Translations under genes and position numbers: made by a program
Notes under the pieces: model-generated
What the model was told of the DNA's origin: nothing
The model's database searches: none
What the model saw: the letters and a program-made list of their open reading frames with translations, nothing else
NCBI GenBank assembly: GCA_022792885.1
Contig: JAAWBX010000023.1
Coordinates: 17,233 to 81,232, forward strand
Length of the DNA stretch: 64,000 bases
Source: Lachnospiraceae bacterium
GTDB lineage: Bacteria; Bacillota; Clostridia; Lachnospirales; Lachnospiraceae
Reading direction: 5' to 3'
Shown here: in pieces, positions 33,001 through 41,548 of the stretch
How positions within the stretch are numbered: the first letter of the stretch is position 1
Layout of the letters: each line of letters opens with the position of its first letter

Positions 33001-33602
33001 TCCGCAAGCTCCGCTTCCCAGGCGTTTAACGTTTCCTCCGGAAACGGATAACTCATGGTAAAATGATACAGATCCAGCAGATAATCCTCCAGTCCGCCGG
33101 CCGTCTTGCCCAAGGAATAGCTCTCGGAGAACCTCAGAAACGCCTCGTTCCCCGAAGCGTACGCCTCCTCGAAAAGTTCGGCGCACACATCGCCCCGCAT
33201 CAGCTTCAGTTCGCCCTCCTCGGCCACCCTGAAATTCGGATCCAGCGAAATACGGCTGAAATAATTCCGGATCACATACAAACAGAAGCTGTGAATCGTC
33301 AGAATCTTCGCGTGATGGATCAGGACCGTCTGACGCCGGATATGCCCGTTCTCCGGCTCCGCTTCCGCCCGTCTCTCCAGAGCCGCCTCAATCCGGTTTC
33401 TCATCTCCGCCGCCGCCGCGTTCGTGTATGTCACCACCAGAAGCCGGTCGATATCCATCGGATGCTCCGGATCCGTGATGCGGGATAAAATCCGCTCCAC
33501 TAAGACCGCCGTCTTCCCGCTTCCCGCGCCCGCGGATACCAGAAGATCCCCGTTTCTCGCTTCTATGACCTGCCTCTGTTCTTCGGTCCAAGTCACGCTC
33601 AT
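30051..33602 (-). CDS. addA: ATP-dependent helicase/nuclease subunit A
   Basis: The protein has 1183 aa. Walker A reads SAGAGSGKTAVLVERIL, and UvrD-type motifs follow (VVTYTNAAAAEMR, LIDEYQDSNLLQETIL, VGDVKQSIYRFR, IHKSKGLEFPV, LYVAMTRAREKLIL). The C-terminal RecB-like nuclease has GVMDACFWEREQGILVDYKT with the metal-binding Asp and the Asp-Tyr-Lys triad. With AddB it resects double-strand breaks for RecA repair. It overlaps addB by four bases, so the two are made together. Length is normal. Confidence 0.97.
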   Translation of the reverse strand: MSVTWTEEQRQVIEARNGDLLVSAGAGSGKTAVLVERILSRITDPEHPMDIDRLLVVTYTNAAAAEMRNRIEAALERRAEAEPENGHIRRQTVLIHHAKILTIHSFCLYVIRNYFSRISLDPNFRVAEEGELKLMRGDVCAELFEEAYASGNEAFLRFSESYSLGKTAGGLEDYLLDLYHFTMSYPFPEETLNAWEAELADGAAGAWLKELTEDVRKKAEELETQCDSCLALCREADGPFIYEPMILSDLEQIRRLKEAPDYEAICKNLANLTFPAMSKKRPKEIDEEKKAAVSALRGHVKKTLQKLAELYGTRTPEELEAENEACREPLQVLIALTRAFKERYEAAKRERNVADFGDLEHLALAILIEKREGGYEPSDAAKELGESFEEILIDEYQDSNLLQETILTAVSGEWEGRRHMFRVGDVKQSIYRFRLARPELFMEKYHAYSTEEGSCRRIDLHRNFRSRPEVLDSVNRVFYRIMGKTLGGIAYGEEEALIAGRPSAAGDFDTEFWLIAPEEKELLTDVSKKEMEARVIADRIREMTRPGNRLLKTEANPEGEDLCYRDIAVLLRTYAGWAEVFAEVLSDRGIPVFVQSKTGYFDTREVSTALNLLRIIDNPRQDIPLAAVLKSPVGKVNNRELAVMTAEYRRAGEPATEAELYEAFVWYREKGEEEALREKLARLGKLLQGLRERSRVKTVYEILNLALEESGYELFAAAMPGGEARRANLAMLKQKALDYESTSYHSLFDFIRYIENLRKYEVDYGEAARIGENENAVRIFSIHKSKGLEFPVCIVAGLAKSFNHTDSRKRILIHADLGLAADVIDPFLRTKRPSLRKTVLAGRMIQDDLGEELRVLYVAMTRAREKLILTAAVEDAEKTEEKWKALKELPCERVPYTYRLRAGSYLDWLMMARMGDEACFKLDRIALGDILFQEIGKQGREEGKRRDLEADGPFALSGEEKKQLDKQLSFQYPYERAIYRHRKISVSDLKRASMEEEDARTLFSGGGGRESGADRGNAYHRLLSCLTFSKCATEADVEREKSRLEKAGKMRPEELALVRSDEIALFLASDLGKRMARAEAEGRLRREQRFVMGIPDPSLETGGEMLLIQGVMDACFWEREQGILVDYKTDRVPEAGGREILRKRYEVQLDSYRKALEQMTRSPVTECWIYSFALGEAIRMEKG

Positions 33603-36600
33603 GCCTCTTCCCCCGTTTTTTCCAGCCGTTCCCAGATATCCGAAACATCCGTCTTCGGCAGTTTTCGATAACGATAACCGCCGATTTTCGTATCGAATCC
33701 GCAGACCGGCCGAAACATACAGTAATCGCAGCCGGTCTCGTCGCCCTTTTTATAAGGCTGCGCCGGCACTTCGCCTCTCAACATGGCCAGGCCCATCTTC
33801 CGGATCTGCGACCGGACATGACTTCCCAGACGGGCAAACTGTTCGCTGTCCGCCACGGAAGAACGCGAATCCGGCACGCCGTCCTTCAAAGTCACCGGAA
33901 GGATCCGGGATTTTCCTTCCAGTTCCCGTTCCATACGGCGGATAACGTCCGCATTTTTATGGGACAGGCCGCTCATCCGAAGCGTCTCCAGGATTCGCTC
34001 CCGGATCGCCTCCTCCCCCTCTCCCGGTTCCGCGTCCACAAGAGGATCGTCGATATGATAATAAAAAACGCCGGCCGGCACGATCCGTTTGTCCGGATGC
34101 TTCCGTTTCTCCGTCTCCATGGCGGCGTCCAGATACAAAAGAAGCTGAAGCTGAAGGCCGTAATACACCGCCGCCAGGTCAAACTTTTTTGCGCCGCTCT
34201 TGTAATCGATGATCTTCACATAGCAGGTCTCGCCGTCCTCGCACACGTCGATCCGGTCGATCTTCCCCTTTAAACGCAGGATATCGCGTTCGTTCAGCCA
34301 CAGATTCATGGCCTTTGTATCGTACGCCGAAAACACCGTTTCCACGCTCTCCGGCCGGAAATCCCCTTTCTTCCCCTGCTCGCTCAAAGCCCACACGGTT
34401 CTCTGTGCGATCCGTTTCAAGCGCTCTGTCAGATAACGGCCCCTGGCGTCCTCCTCCAGAAATTCCCGTCCGTTTTCCGACAACGCCTCCTCCACACAGT
34501 CCGAAACCGTCTTTTTTTGAACCTCTTCCGCAAGATCCCAGCCAAACCCTTCCTTACGCATCCGGCGGATATATTTTTCCAAAACCGCGTGGAGAAGGCT
34601 CCCCATATCCCTCGCCTCAAACCGCCGGATCCGCCGCTCCGTCAAACAAAGACCGGCCTGGAGAAACCATGCGTAGGCGCAGGCCGCGTATTGTTCCAGT
34701 CTCGTCACGCTGCCGGACAGCTCCCCGCCGTACAGGGCGAACGCCGCCGCCGCTCCGATGGAATCCTCCTCGTAACGGTAAAATCCGGCCTCTTTTAAAA
34801 ACTCCACAAAGGGGCGTTCTTCTTCCCGACTTAAAAACCACTCGTACAGCTTCCGGAACACCCCGGAATCCCCCCGGTCCAAATACGGCCGCAAACCCTC
34901 CGCCAGAATCCGACGGGCCGTTTCCCTGGTCGTGATCCCGGCTAAATCCTCCTCCGTCTCCGCGGCCGCCTCCCGTTTTACGGACGGAAAAATCTTCTCC
35001 ACCTGACGCAGATAAGCGGAGGACAGCAGGGATTTTCCCTGCCCGTCCATCCGGCTGTAGGAGAGGATCAACTGCCTGTCCGGCTTGGTAAAAGCCAGAT
35101 AAAGGTAGAATTTTTGAATGAAGCTGTTCTCCCGGACCGTGGGTTTTAATTCCGCCCCGGCCTCTTTTAACTGTTCCCGTTCCAATTCCGAGAGCACGCC
35201 TCCGCCGTTGTCCTTCGCCGGAACGATGCCGTCGTTCATTCCCGCGAAGAACAGCACACGGATATCCTTTAACCGGCTTCGGGTCATATCCCCCACCAGC
35301 ACCTGGTCCATACCGGCGGGCAGCACGCCGACTTTCGTCTCCTCCATGCCGGTCGTCAAAATCTCGCGGAATTCCTTCAAGGGCAACGTCTCGCCCCCCA
35401 TGATCCCGCGGATCTTTTCGAAAAGTCCGTCCATTAAGTCGCCCGCCTGCTCATACTCCTTCGCCGCGCCGACGTCCCCCGTCTCCTCGAACCGCTCCTT
35501 CAACCGTTCCATGATATCCCCGGCGCCTTCTTTCGATAAAAATTCCGAAAGAATCTCCAGCCGGTCGGATACGGTCAGATCCTTCGCCTTCATCCGCTCA
35601 TAAAAATCGATCAGGCTTCCCGCCACCTCGTTCTTCTCTTCCTCCAGGCGCGCGTATTTTTCGTCGATCCATTCCCGTCTCCAGGCCGTTTTCCCCCGGA
35701 TTCCCCGGCTTAAGACATAATTCTCCACCCGATCGACGGCCCCGTTGTTTTCGGTTAAAAAACCGCTTTTCAGGCACCGGAACACCGGCTCGTAATCCAT
35801 ACCTTTTTCCGCGACTTCCAAGAGCCCGAGGACAAACGAGGACAGCGGATTCTGAATCAGTCTCCGGCTGCTGTCCAAAAAACCCGGGATTCGATTGCGG
35901 GCAAACGCTTCTTTTAAAGCGTGACGGTATGCGTCCAGAGAGCCGGCCACCACGGCGATCTCCCGGTAGCGGAGCCCTTCCTCCCGCACGAGCCGGCCGA
36001 TCTCCCGCGCGATCTGTTCCGCCTCGGCCGCCGGATCCGCCGCCTCCCTTATGCGGACGGCGCCGGTTTCCCCGGCGTAACTTTCGACCGGAAAACGCCC
36101 GAAATTTTGCTCCAGCGCCGCCAAAGCCGGCGCGTTTTGAAAGCGGACGGGCGGCCGGCGGGAAAGACGCTGCTCCGGCAGGACGCCGGCTCCCTCCTCC
36201 CCGGCGATCCGCAGAAGCGTCTCCGCCGTCTTCCGGCTCAGATAAAACAGGTCTTCTTCCCCGGCTTTTCCTTCCGCCGCCCCGTCTTCCGTCGTCAGCG
36301 TGACCGTCACCTCCGCGCCGACCCGCAGAAGCAGACGCAGCACCTCATATTGTACCGGTGTGAACCCGGTAAACCCGTCCAGCCCGATCACACTTCCCCG
36401 CAGAAGTTCCGACCCCGGAATATACCGGCAGAACACATGCAAAAGTTCCTCCTTCGGCACGGTATTCGCGTTCAGTTCGTCGTTAAACGCGCGGTAAAGC
36501 CGGTTCAGGCTTTTTAATTTTTCCTGAAGCATGGGTTTTTTTTCAAAATGTCCGCAGAGCTCTTCCAACTTCTCGGGCCCGACCCGATACTGGCAAAATT

Positions 36601-36982
36601 CCGACAGAACGGATTTTAACTCCTCCAAAAAACCGGCTTTTTTCAGATTTTTGCGGAAAATCCCCAGCTCTTCCGCGTGCTTCGAAGCCACTTTCCGAAG
36701 CACCAGAAGCTTCCCCATGTCGTCCAAAAGCACCGGCATGGGAACTCCCGTCTCCTCAAACACCCGGAACGCCAGCCGCTCAAAACTGACGATATCCAGA
36801 TCCATCGTTCCGTGGCAGGGATGTAAGCGCACGAGATCCGCCTGCGCCTCCAGGGTAAACTGCTCGGGAACCAGCATAAACCGGGCCCGTCCGGGCTCCT
36901 CTAACGATCCGGCAATCAGCTCCCGGAACAAAACCGTCGATTTCCCCGAACCGGCGGCCCCCGTTAAAAATCGCAAAGACAT
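33599..36982 (-). CDS. addB: ATP-dependent helicase/nuclease subunit B
   Basis: The protein has 1127 aa. Walker A reads FLTGAAGSGKSTVLFREL. The helicase-like core is degenerate, as is usual for AddB. The C-terminal nuclease has VKIIDYKSGAKKFDL. The four iron-sulphur cysteines are present: one in YAACAYAWFL and three in GCDYCMFRPVCGF. AddB recognises Chi-like sites and cuts the 5' strand. It is the first gene of addBA. Confidence 0.97.
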   Translation of the reverse strand: MSLRFLTGAAGSGKSTVLFRELIAGSLEEPGRARFMLVPEQFTLEAQADLVRLHPCHGTMDLDIVSFERLAFRVFEETGVPMPVLLDDMGKLLVLRKVASKHAEELGIFRKNLKKAGFLEELKSVLSEFCQYRVGPEKLEELCGHFEKKPMLQEKLKSLNRLYRAFNDELNANTVPKEELLHVFCRYIPGSELLRGSVIGLDGFTGFTPVQYEVLRLLLRVGAEVTVTLTTEDGAAEGKAGEEDLFYLSRKTAETLLRIAGEEGAGVLPEQRLSRRPPVRFQNAPALAALEQNFGRFPVESYAGETGAVRIREAADPAAEAEQIAREIGRLVREEGLRYREIAVVAGSLDAYRHALKEAFARNRIPGFLDSSRRLIQNPLSSFVLGLLEVAEKGMDYEPVFRCLKSGFLTENNGAVDRVENYVLSRGIRGKTAWRREWIDEKYARLEEEKNEVAGSLIDFYERMKAKDLTVSDRLEILSEFLSKEGAGDIMERLKERFEETGDVGAAKEYEQAGDLMDGLFEKIRGIMGGETLPLKEFREILTTGMEETKVGVLPAGMDQVLVGDMTRSRLKDIRVLFFAGMNDGIVPAKDNGGGVLSELEREQLKEAGAELKPTVRENSFIQKFYLYLAFTKPDRQLILSYSRMDGQGKSLLSSAYLRQVEKIFPSVKREAAAETEEDLAGITTRETARRILAEGLRPYLDRGDSGVFRKLYEWFLSREEERPFVEFLKEAGFYRYEEDSIGAAAAFALYGGELSGSVTRLEQYAACAYAWFLQAGLCLTERRIRRFEARDMGSLLHAVLEKYIRRMRKEGFGWDLAEEVQKKTVSDCVEEALSENGREFLEEDARGRYLTERLKRIAQRTVWALSEQGKKGDFRPESVETVFSAYDTKAMNLWLNERDILRLKGKIDRIDVCEDGETCYVKIIDYKSGAKKFDLAAVYYGLQLQLLLYLDAAMETEKRKHPDKRIVPAGVFYYHIDDPLVDAEPGEGEEAIRERILETLRMSGLSHKNADVIRRMERELEGKSRILPVTLKDGVPDSRSSVADSEQFARLGSHVRSQIRKMGLAMLRGEVPAQPYKKGDETGCDYCMFRPVCGFDTKIGGYRYRKLPKTDVSDIWERLEKTGEEA

Positions 36983-37076
36983 GTAAGACCTCCCGCCTGT
37001 TTAAAAAAAGACCCCGTCCGGTGATAAATAAGCCTTTTGTCTCATAAAATGATAACAAAATCTACCAGGAGTCCTT

Positions 37077-37523
37077 ATGAGTTCCAAAACCAAAATCTTT
37101 GTTTTTAAAATGAAGGAGCTGATCTACACGGCCATTTTCCTCGCCTTGGGCATCCTTCTCATCCTTCTGCTAATCACCATGTTTCGCAGCGGAAAGAGCA
37201 CCCAGACAGCCGCCGGAGCCGACAATGCGCAGGTTTCCTACATACCGGGCGTCTACAGCGCTTCCATTGTCCTGGGAAACCAGAATCTGGAAGTCGCCGT
37301 ATCGGTGGATTCCGAACATATCAATTCGATTCGTTTTGTCAATTTAGACGAATCCGTCGCCGCCATGTACCCGCTGATGGAGAGCTCCTTAAACACGCTG
37401 TCCGAGCAGATCCTGGCCGCCCAGTCCACCAAAGATCTCACATTGCCCGAGGGCGCCGTTTATACCTCCACCGTTCTTGTGGATGCCGTGGACCGGGCGC
37501 TCGAAAAAGCGGCGGCCGATTGA
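37077..37523 (+). CDS. Membrane-anchored small protein, FMN-binding-like
   Basis: The protein has 148 aa. One N-terminal membrane helix (IFLALGILLILLLITMF) is followed by an extracytoplasmic domain: YIPGVYSASIVLGNQNLEVAV, HINSIRFVNLDES, LSEQILAAQSTKDLTLPEGA. The pattern PGVY-A-I-LGN-LEV recalls FMN-binding domains, but the flavin-linking Ser/Thr motif is not evident. It is divergent from addB, with AGGAG before the ATG. Function unknown. Confidence 0.65.
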   Translation: MSSKTKIFVFKMKELIYTAIFLALGILLILLLITMFRSGKSTQTAAGADNAQVSYIPGVYSASIVLGNQNLEVAVSVDSEHINSIRFVNLDESVAAMYPLMESSLNTLSEQILAAQSTKDLTLPEGAVYTSTVLVDAVDRALEKAAAD

Positions 37524-37540
37524 GCAGCCTTCAAAAAATA

Positions 37541-37572
37541 AGGCAGGACGGCTTCTTTCAGCTATCCTGCCT
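37541..37572. terminator. Bidirectional terminator
   Basis: AGGCAGGA pairs with TCCTGCCT across a 16-nt loop, with A-rich sequence to the left and TTACTTAC to the right. It lies between converging genes. Confidence 0.7.
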
Positions 37573-37604
37573 TACTTACAATATAATCCACGTCTTTCCG
37601 TCTG

Positions 37605-39305
37605 TCAAGCGCCGGCCGCCGGCCTTTTCTCCGTCTCCGGTTTTTCCCGGGCCGGACCCGGCACGGTCTTAAAACACACCACCGCCTTAAACAGATCCCC
37701 GTCCACAAACAGATCCAGCGTCCCCTTCTGAGACTGGGTAAGGCTCTGGGCGATCGAAAGCCCCAGCCCGCTTCCTTCCGTATTGCGGGACGTATCTCCC
37801 TGAACAAAACGTTCCAGCAGCTCGTCGGCATGAATGTTCAGCCGCTCCCTTGAAATATTCTTAAATACGATCTGAACCTCCCCGCCGGCCGGATGGATAT
37901 CGACGTAGACCCGGGTGCCCTCCAGCGCGTACTTACATATATTGGTAAGAAGATTGTCAAACACCCTCCACAGGAGTTTTCCGTCCGCCATCACATACAG
38001 CTCCTGCTCCGGCACGGACACGACCAGCCTCAGATGGCCGGCCTTCAGACGGTCGGTATATTCCGCCGCCACCTGATGAATAAACTCGCAGACTTCCAGC
38101 CTCTGAAAATCCACCGGAATGTTCCCCGTGGAAGCTTTGGAAGCCTCCACCAGATTCTCAATCAGGCGTTTTAAACGACCTGACTGGCGCATCAGCACTT
38201 CCAGATATTCCGCCGCCTTCCCTCCCAGTTCTTCCTTCTGCAAAAGATCGACATAATTGATGATCGACGTCAAAGGCGTTTTGATATCATGAGATACGTT
38301 CGTGATCAGTTCCGTCTTCATCCGTTCGCTTTTGATCCGCTGTTCCACCGCCCGGCTCAGGCCGTCGTTGATGCTGTTCAGCGTTTCCCCGTGTTCCTTC
38401 AGATCGGCGATCATTTCAGACGTATCGATCTGATAATCCATATCGCCGTCCGCGATCCGCCTGGCTCCTTCTTTCAGCGCCAGGGCCTGTTTCAGGATCC
38501 GAAGCAAAAGAATCACCACAACGCCGTCAAAAACGATCCAGAGTATCAGCATCGGTCCCTTCATGCTTCCATAATAATTAAACACGCTCAAAGCAAAATA
38601 CAGATTGGCAATAAAGACGACCCCCAGAGCCGCCAGGACTTTCCAGGCCAGAGGCAGCGTCCGGATACTGTCCGCCAGCGCTCCCACCGCCTGACTTCCC
38701 GTCTGATTGACGCCAAACAGACATTTCTGAATCCAGCGGCAGATTCCGGCCAGGATCTTGTATACCAGCGTATTTCTCCACCATTTCCCGGCCTTGACGC
38801 GGATGCTGACGCTCAAAATCCCGTGAAGACCAATAAACATGGCCGGAATCCCGCAGAAGGTCATCAGTCCGATCATGCTCAAAGGACTCCAGGCAAAATC
38901 CTGCGCCCAGACAATCAGACAGATAAAAAAGACCTCCAGACCGGTCAGCACAGCCAGATACAAATCCAGTGGAATCCGGTCCTGCCAACGCAGCCAGATC
39001 CCTTCCTTCCCTTTCCTGTGGCCGGCCGAAGCCACCGCGACGGCCATCAGACAAATGCTGAAAACCAGCAAAAAACAGGCGCCGTACAGGATTGCATAGC
39101 GATTCTGCCAGATTCCGACGACTTCGTCTCTCGACCATCCGAACAAAATTTCGGCGTTGTTTAAAAAATACTGTTCCGCATTGTAAGCTCCCCATCCTGC
39201 CAGCCAGATGGCCTGGATACTAAGCGCAAGCGTAAAAGAGATCACAACCGCGGTCAGCAGCAAAAAAACCGTACGCAGGAAAGAATGCTCCCCCAACTTT
39301 TTCAT
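37605..39305 (-). CDS. Multi-pass sensor histidine kinase
   Basis: The protein has 566 aa. The N-terminal half has about six transmembrane helices (FLLLTAVVISFTLALSIQAI, ILYGACFLLVFSICLMAVAV, LAALGVVFIANLYFALSVF and others). A HAMP-like linker follows (ALKEGARRIADGDMDYQID), then HisKA with NVSHDIKTPLTSIINYVDL and HATPase_c (NLLTNICKYALEG, SGLGLSIAQSLTQSQ). It overlaps the response regulator stop by four bases. The membrane part has no large external domain, so it may sense within the membrane, as cell-envelope kinases do. Confidence 0.92.
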   Translation of the reverse strand: MKKLGEHSFLRTVFLLLTAVVISFTLALSIQAIWLAGWGAYNAEQYFLNNAEILFGWSRDEVVGIWQNRYAILYGACFLLVFSICLMAVAVASAGHRKGKEGIWLRWQDRIPLDLYLAVLTGLEVFFICLIVWAQDFAWSPLSMIGLMTFCGIPAMFIGLHGILSVSIRVKAGKWWRNTLVYKILAGICRWIQKCLFGVNQTGSQAVGALADSIRTLPLAWKVLAALGVVFIANLYFALSVFNYYGSMKGPMLILWIVFDGVVVILLLRILKQALALKEGARRIADGDMDYQIDTSEMIADLKEHGETLNSINDGLSRAVEQRIKSERMKTELITNVSHDIKTPLTSIINYVDLLQKEELGGKAAEYLEVLMRQSGRLKRLIENLVEASKASTGNIPVDFQRLEVCEFIHQVAAEYTDRLKAGHLRLVVSVPEQELYVMADGKLLWRVFDNLLTNICKYALEGTRVYVDIHPAGGEVQIVFKNISRERLNIHADELLERFVQGDTSRNTEGSGLGLSIAQSLTQSQKGTLDLFVDGDLFKAVVCFKTVPGPAREKPETEKRPAAGA

Positions 39306-40000
39306 CCTTTCTCCCCCTTCTCAATCTTATAGCCCAACCCCCAGACCACCTTCAGGTAACGGGGTTCCGCCGGATTGATCTCGATTTTTTCCCGCAGATG
39401 CCGGATATGCACCGCCACCGTTCCCTCCGCGCCGTATGAATTTTCATTCCATACCTGTTCATAAATCTGGCTGGAAGAATATACCCGCCCCGGGCTTTTC
39501 ATCAGGAGTTTTAATATATTGTACTCGATCGGAGTCAGAGACACGGGCTCCCCGTCCACGGTTACCCGCTTCGCCTCATCGTCTATATCGATTCCCCCGA
39601 TCACAAGATGAGATTCCTTTTTTACCATTCCGCCCAGATTCACATATCGGCGCAGTTGGGATTTCACCCGGGCCTGAACCTCGATCGGATTAAAAGGTTT
39701 CGTAATATAATCGTCCGCTCCCACATTCAACCCGAGCACCTTATCCGTATCCTCGCTCTTGGCCGTCAAAAAAATAATCGGGACGTTGCTCGTCTTCCTC
39801 AACTCCGCCGTGGCGCTGATTCCATCCATCACCGGCATCATGATATCCATCAGAACCAGATGAATCTCATGCTCCCCGGCGATTCTGACCGCCTCTCTTC
39901 CATTATAAGCCTCAAAAATCCGATAATCGTCGTTGGTCAGATAGATCTTCAGGGCCGTCACGATATCTTTCTCGTCGTCGCAGATCAATATGTTGTACAT
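39302..40000 (-). CDS. OmpR/PhoB-family response regulator
   Basis: The protein has 232 aa. The receiver shows ILICDDEKDIVTALK, the phospho-acceptor in LVLMDIMMPVMDG and the Lys in IIFLTAKSED. The DNA-binding domain reads LTPIEYNILKLLMKSPGRVY and VHIRHLREKIEI...VVWGLGYKIE. It partners the kinase encoded downstream. It is divergent from a glycosyltransferase gene whose promoter carries 14-bp direct repeats that could be its binding sites. Confidence 0.95.
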   Translation of the reverse strand: MYNILICDDEKDIVTALKIYLTNDDYRIFEAYNGREAVRIAGEHEIHLVLMDIMMPVMDGISATAELRKTSNVPIIFLTAKSEDTDKVLGLNVGADDYITKPFNPIEVQARVKSQLRRYVNLGGMVKKESHLVIGGIDIDDEAKRVTVDGEPVSLTPIEYNILKLLMKSPGRVYSSSQIYEQVWNENSYGAEGTVAVHIRHLREKIEINPAEPRYLKVVWGLGYKIEKGEKG

Positions 40001-40119
40001 GCAGTATTCTCCCTCCTGCTTTCTTGATTCTTATTGTAGCAACAAAATATTTAAAAATGAAGCCGGGAAACTTTTAAAATTCCCTTAAGCTGTCGAAAAC
40101 CCTGCCCGATTTTAAAGAA

Positions 40120-40165
40120 TCTTAAACATTTCCCTCTTTTCTTCTTAAACATTTCCTGCTATTCT
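40120..40165 (+). promoter_or_regulatory. Direct-repeat activator boxes and -10 of the glycosyltransferase gene
   Basis: TCTTAAACATTTCC occurs at 40120-40133 and 40143-40156, 23 bp apart (about two helical turns). TATTCT at 40160-40165 is the likely -10. The second box ends where a -35 would lie, as at PhoP-type activated promoters. A weaker match (TTTTAAAATTCCC) lies at 40072-40084. Confidence 0.6.
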
Positions 40166-40233
40166 GTATACAGTGAAAGAAATCCCCGCCTGCCCGGCGC
40201 GGAGACAAATAAGCGTGAAAGGTGGAATACACG

Positions 40234-41478
40234 ATGGGATGGACGAATATTTTTCTGACCCTGACTCAAATCCTCATAACCATATTCGGACTGCACTTTG
40301 TCATTGTGGCGGCTTTCTTATTAAAGAAAAAACGGGATTATCCCGAAAAAAATCCGGCCACACGTTTTGCCGTACTGATCGCCGCCCGCAACGAGGCGGA
40401 CGTAATCGAGGGCCTCTTAACCAGCCTGAAGGAACAGGATTACCCGGATGATCTGTACGATGTTTTTGTGATCCCCAACAACTGCACGGACCGCACGGAG
40501 GAAGTGGCGCAGGAAGCCGGAGTCCGGATCTATCACTGCCCCTATCCGGTCCGCACGAAAGGGGAAGTGCTTCATCAGACGATCCCCCATATTTTATCCG
40601 ATTCCGCCCGCTATGACGCCATCTGCGTCTTTGACGCGGATAATATCGTGGATCCGGCCTATCTGTCCCGAATGAACGACGCGTTCTGTGCCGGCGTTCG
40701 GGCGGCGCAAGGATACCGGGACAGCAAAAACCCATACGACAGTTGGGTGTCCGCTTCCTATTCCATTTATTTTAAGATGAACAATCTGTTTTACAACAAA
40801 CCCAGGAGCCTGGCCGGCATGTCCGCGCTGATCAGCGGCACCGGATTCTGCGCCTGCCGCGAAGTTTTTGAGAAGCTAAACGGCTGGAACACCCGCTCCA
40901 TGACGGAAGATTCCGAATTTACTTCCCAGTGCGTGCTGGCCGGCGAACAGATCGCCTACATAGAAAACGCCCGATTTTTTGACGAGCAGCCGATACGCTT
41001 CCGCGATTCCCTGAAACAGCGCAAACGCTGGTCCAACGGTCTTCTGGAAGTTTCCAACCTCTACCGCGGCCGGTTTCTGAAAGCGTACTCACAGGAAAAG
41101 AAATTCGTATTCTGGGACTACTTTATGTTCACCATGACGCCTTTTGCCCAGATATTGTCGGTCCTGCCGTTCGTTTTACCGGTGCTGACAATGATACTGA
41201 CACAGCCTTCCCGGCTCGTCAGCCTTCTGTTCTGGGCGAAACTCCTGCTTCCGGTCCTGACCGCCTACTTGGGCACGATCCTGATGGCCTCCGTCACGGT
41301 CCTGTACCGATGCAGCTGGGACCGGCGGATCATGAAAGGCGTGCTGGGGTACGGTCCGTTCCTTCTCTCCTGGATCCCTCTGCAGTTCTACTGCCTTTTC
41401 CACAAAAAAGCCGCCTGGGAAGAGATCCGGCATACCCGAAATATACGCAAAGAAAAACTTCTGAAAAACGAATTTTAA
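40234..41478 (+). CDS. Membrane family-2 glycosyltransferase (processive type)
   Basis: The protein has 414 aa from the ATG at 40234; GAAAGGTGG precedes it. One N-terminal helix, then a GT-A domain: FAVLIAARNEADVIEGLLTS, the metal-binding DADN in ICVFDADNIVDP, the catalytic acid in SMTEDSEF and the QRKRW product-site motif. Three C-terminal helices follow. These motifs are shared by BcsA, NodC and hyaluronan synthase-like enzymes, so it may make and export a surface polysaccharide. The sugar is unknown. It stands alone and is probably controlled by the divergent two-component system. Confidence 0.9.
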   Translation: MGWTNIFLTLTQILITIFGLHFVIVAAFLLKKKRDYPEKNPATRFAVLIAARNEADVIEGLLTSLKEQDYPDDLYDVFVIPNNCTDRTEEVAQEAGVRIYHCPYPVRTKGEVLHQTIPHILSDSARYDAICVFDADNIVDPAYLSRMNDAFCAGVRAAQGYRDSKNPYDSWVSASYSIYFKMNNLFYNKPRSLAGMSALISGTGFCACREVFEKLNGWNTRSMTEDSEFTSQCVLAGEQIAYIENARFFDEQPIRFRDSLKQRKRWSNGLLEVSNLYRGRFLKAYSQEKKFVFWDYFMFTMTPFAQILSVLPFVLPVLTMILTQPSRLVSLLFWAKLLLPVLTAYLGTILMASVTVLYRCSWDRRIMKGVLGYGPFLLSWIPLQFYCLFHKKAAWEEIRHTRNIRKEKLLKNEF

Positions 41479-41500
41479 TCTTCTTAAAATGTAAACGATA

Positions 41501-41548
41501 AAAGGCTGTGGCCGGCCGGGAAACTCTCCCGGCCGGCCACAGCCTTTA
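41501..41548. terminator. Strong bidirectional terminator
   Basis: AAAGGCTGTGGCCGGCCGGG pairs almost perfectly with CCCGGCCGGCCACAGCCTTT around a six-base loop. It serves the converging glycosyltransferase and ylmH genes. Confidence 0.92.

Noticed and set aside
34315..36517. Long plus-strand frames opposite addB
   Set aside because: They overlap a full-length, well-conserved helicase-nuclease gene and have atypical Arg/Pro composition.
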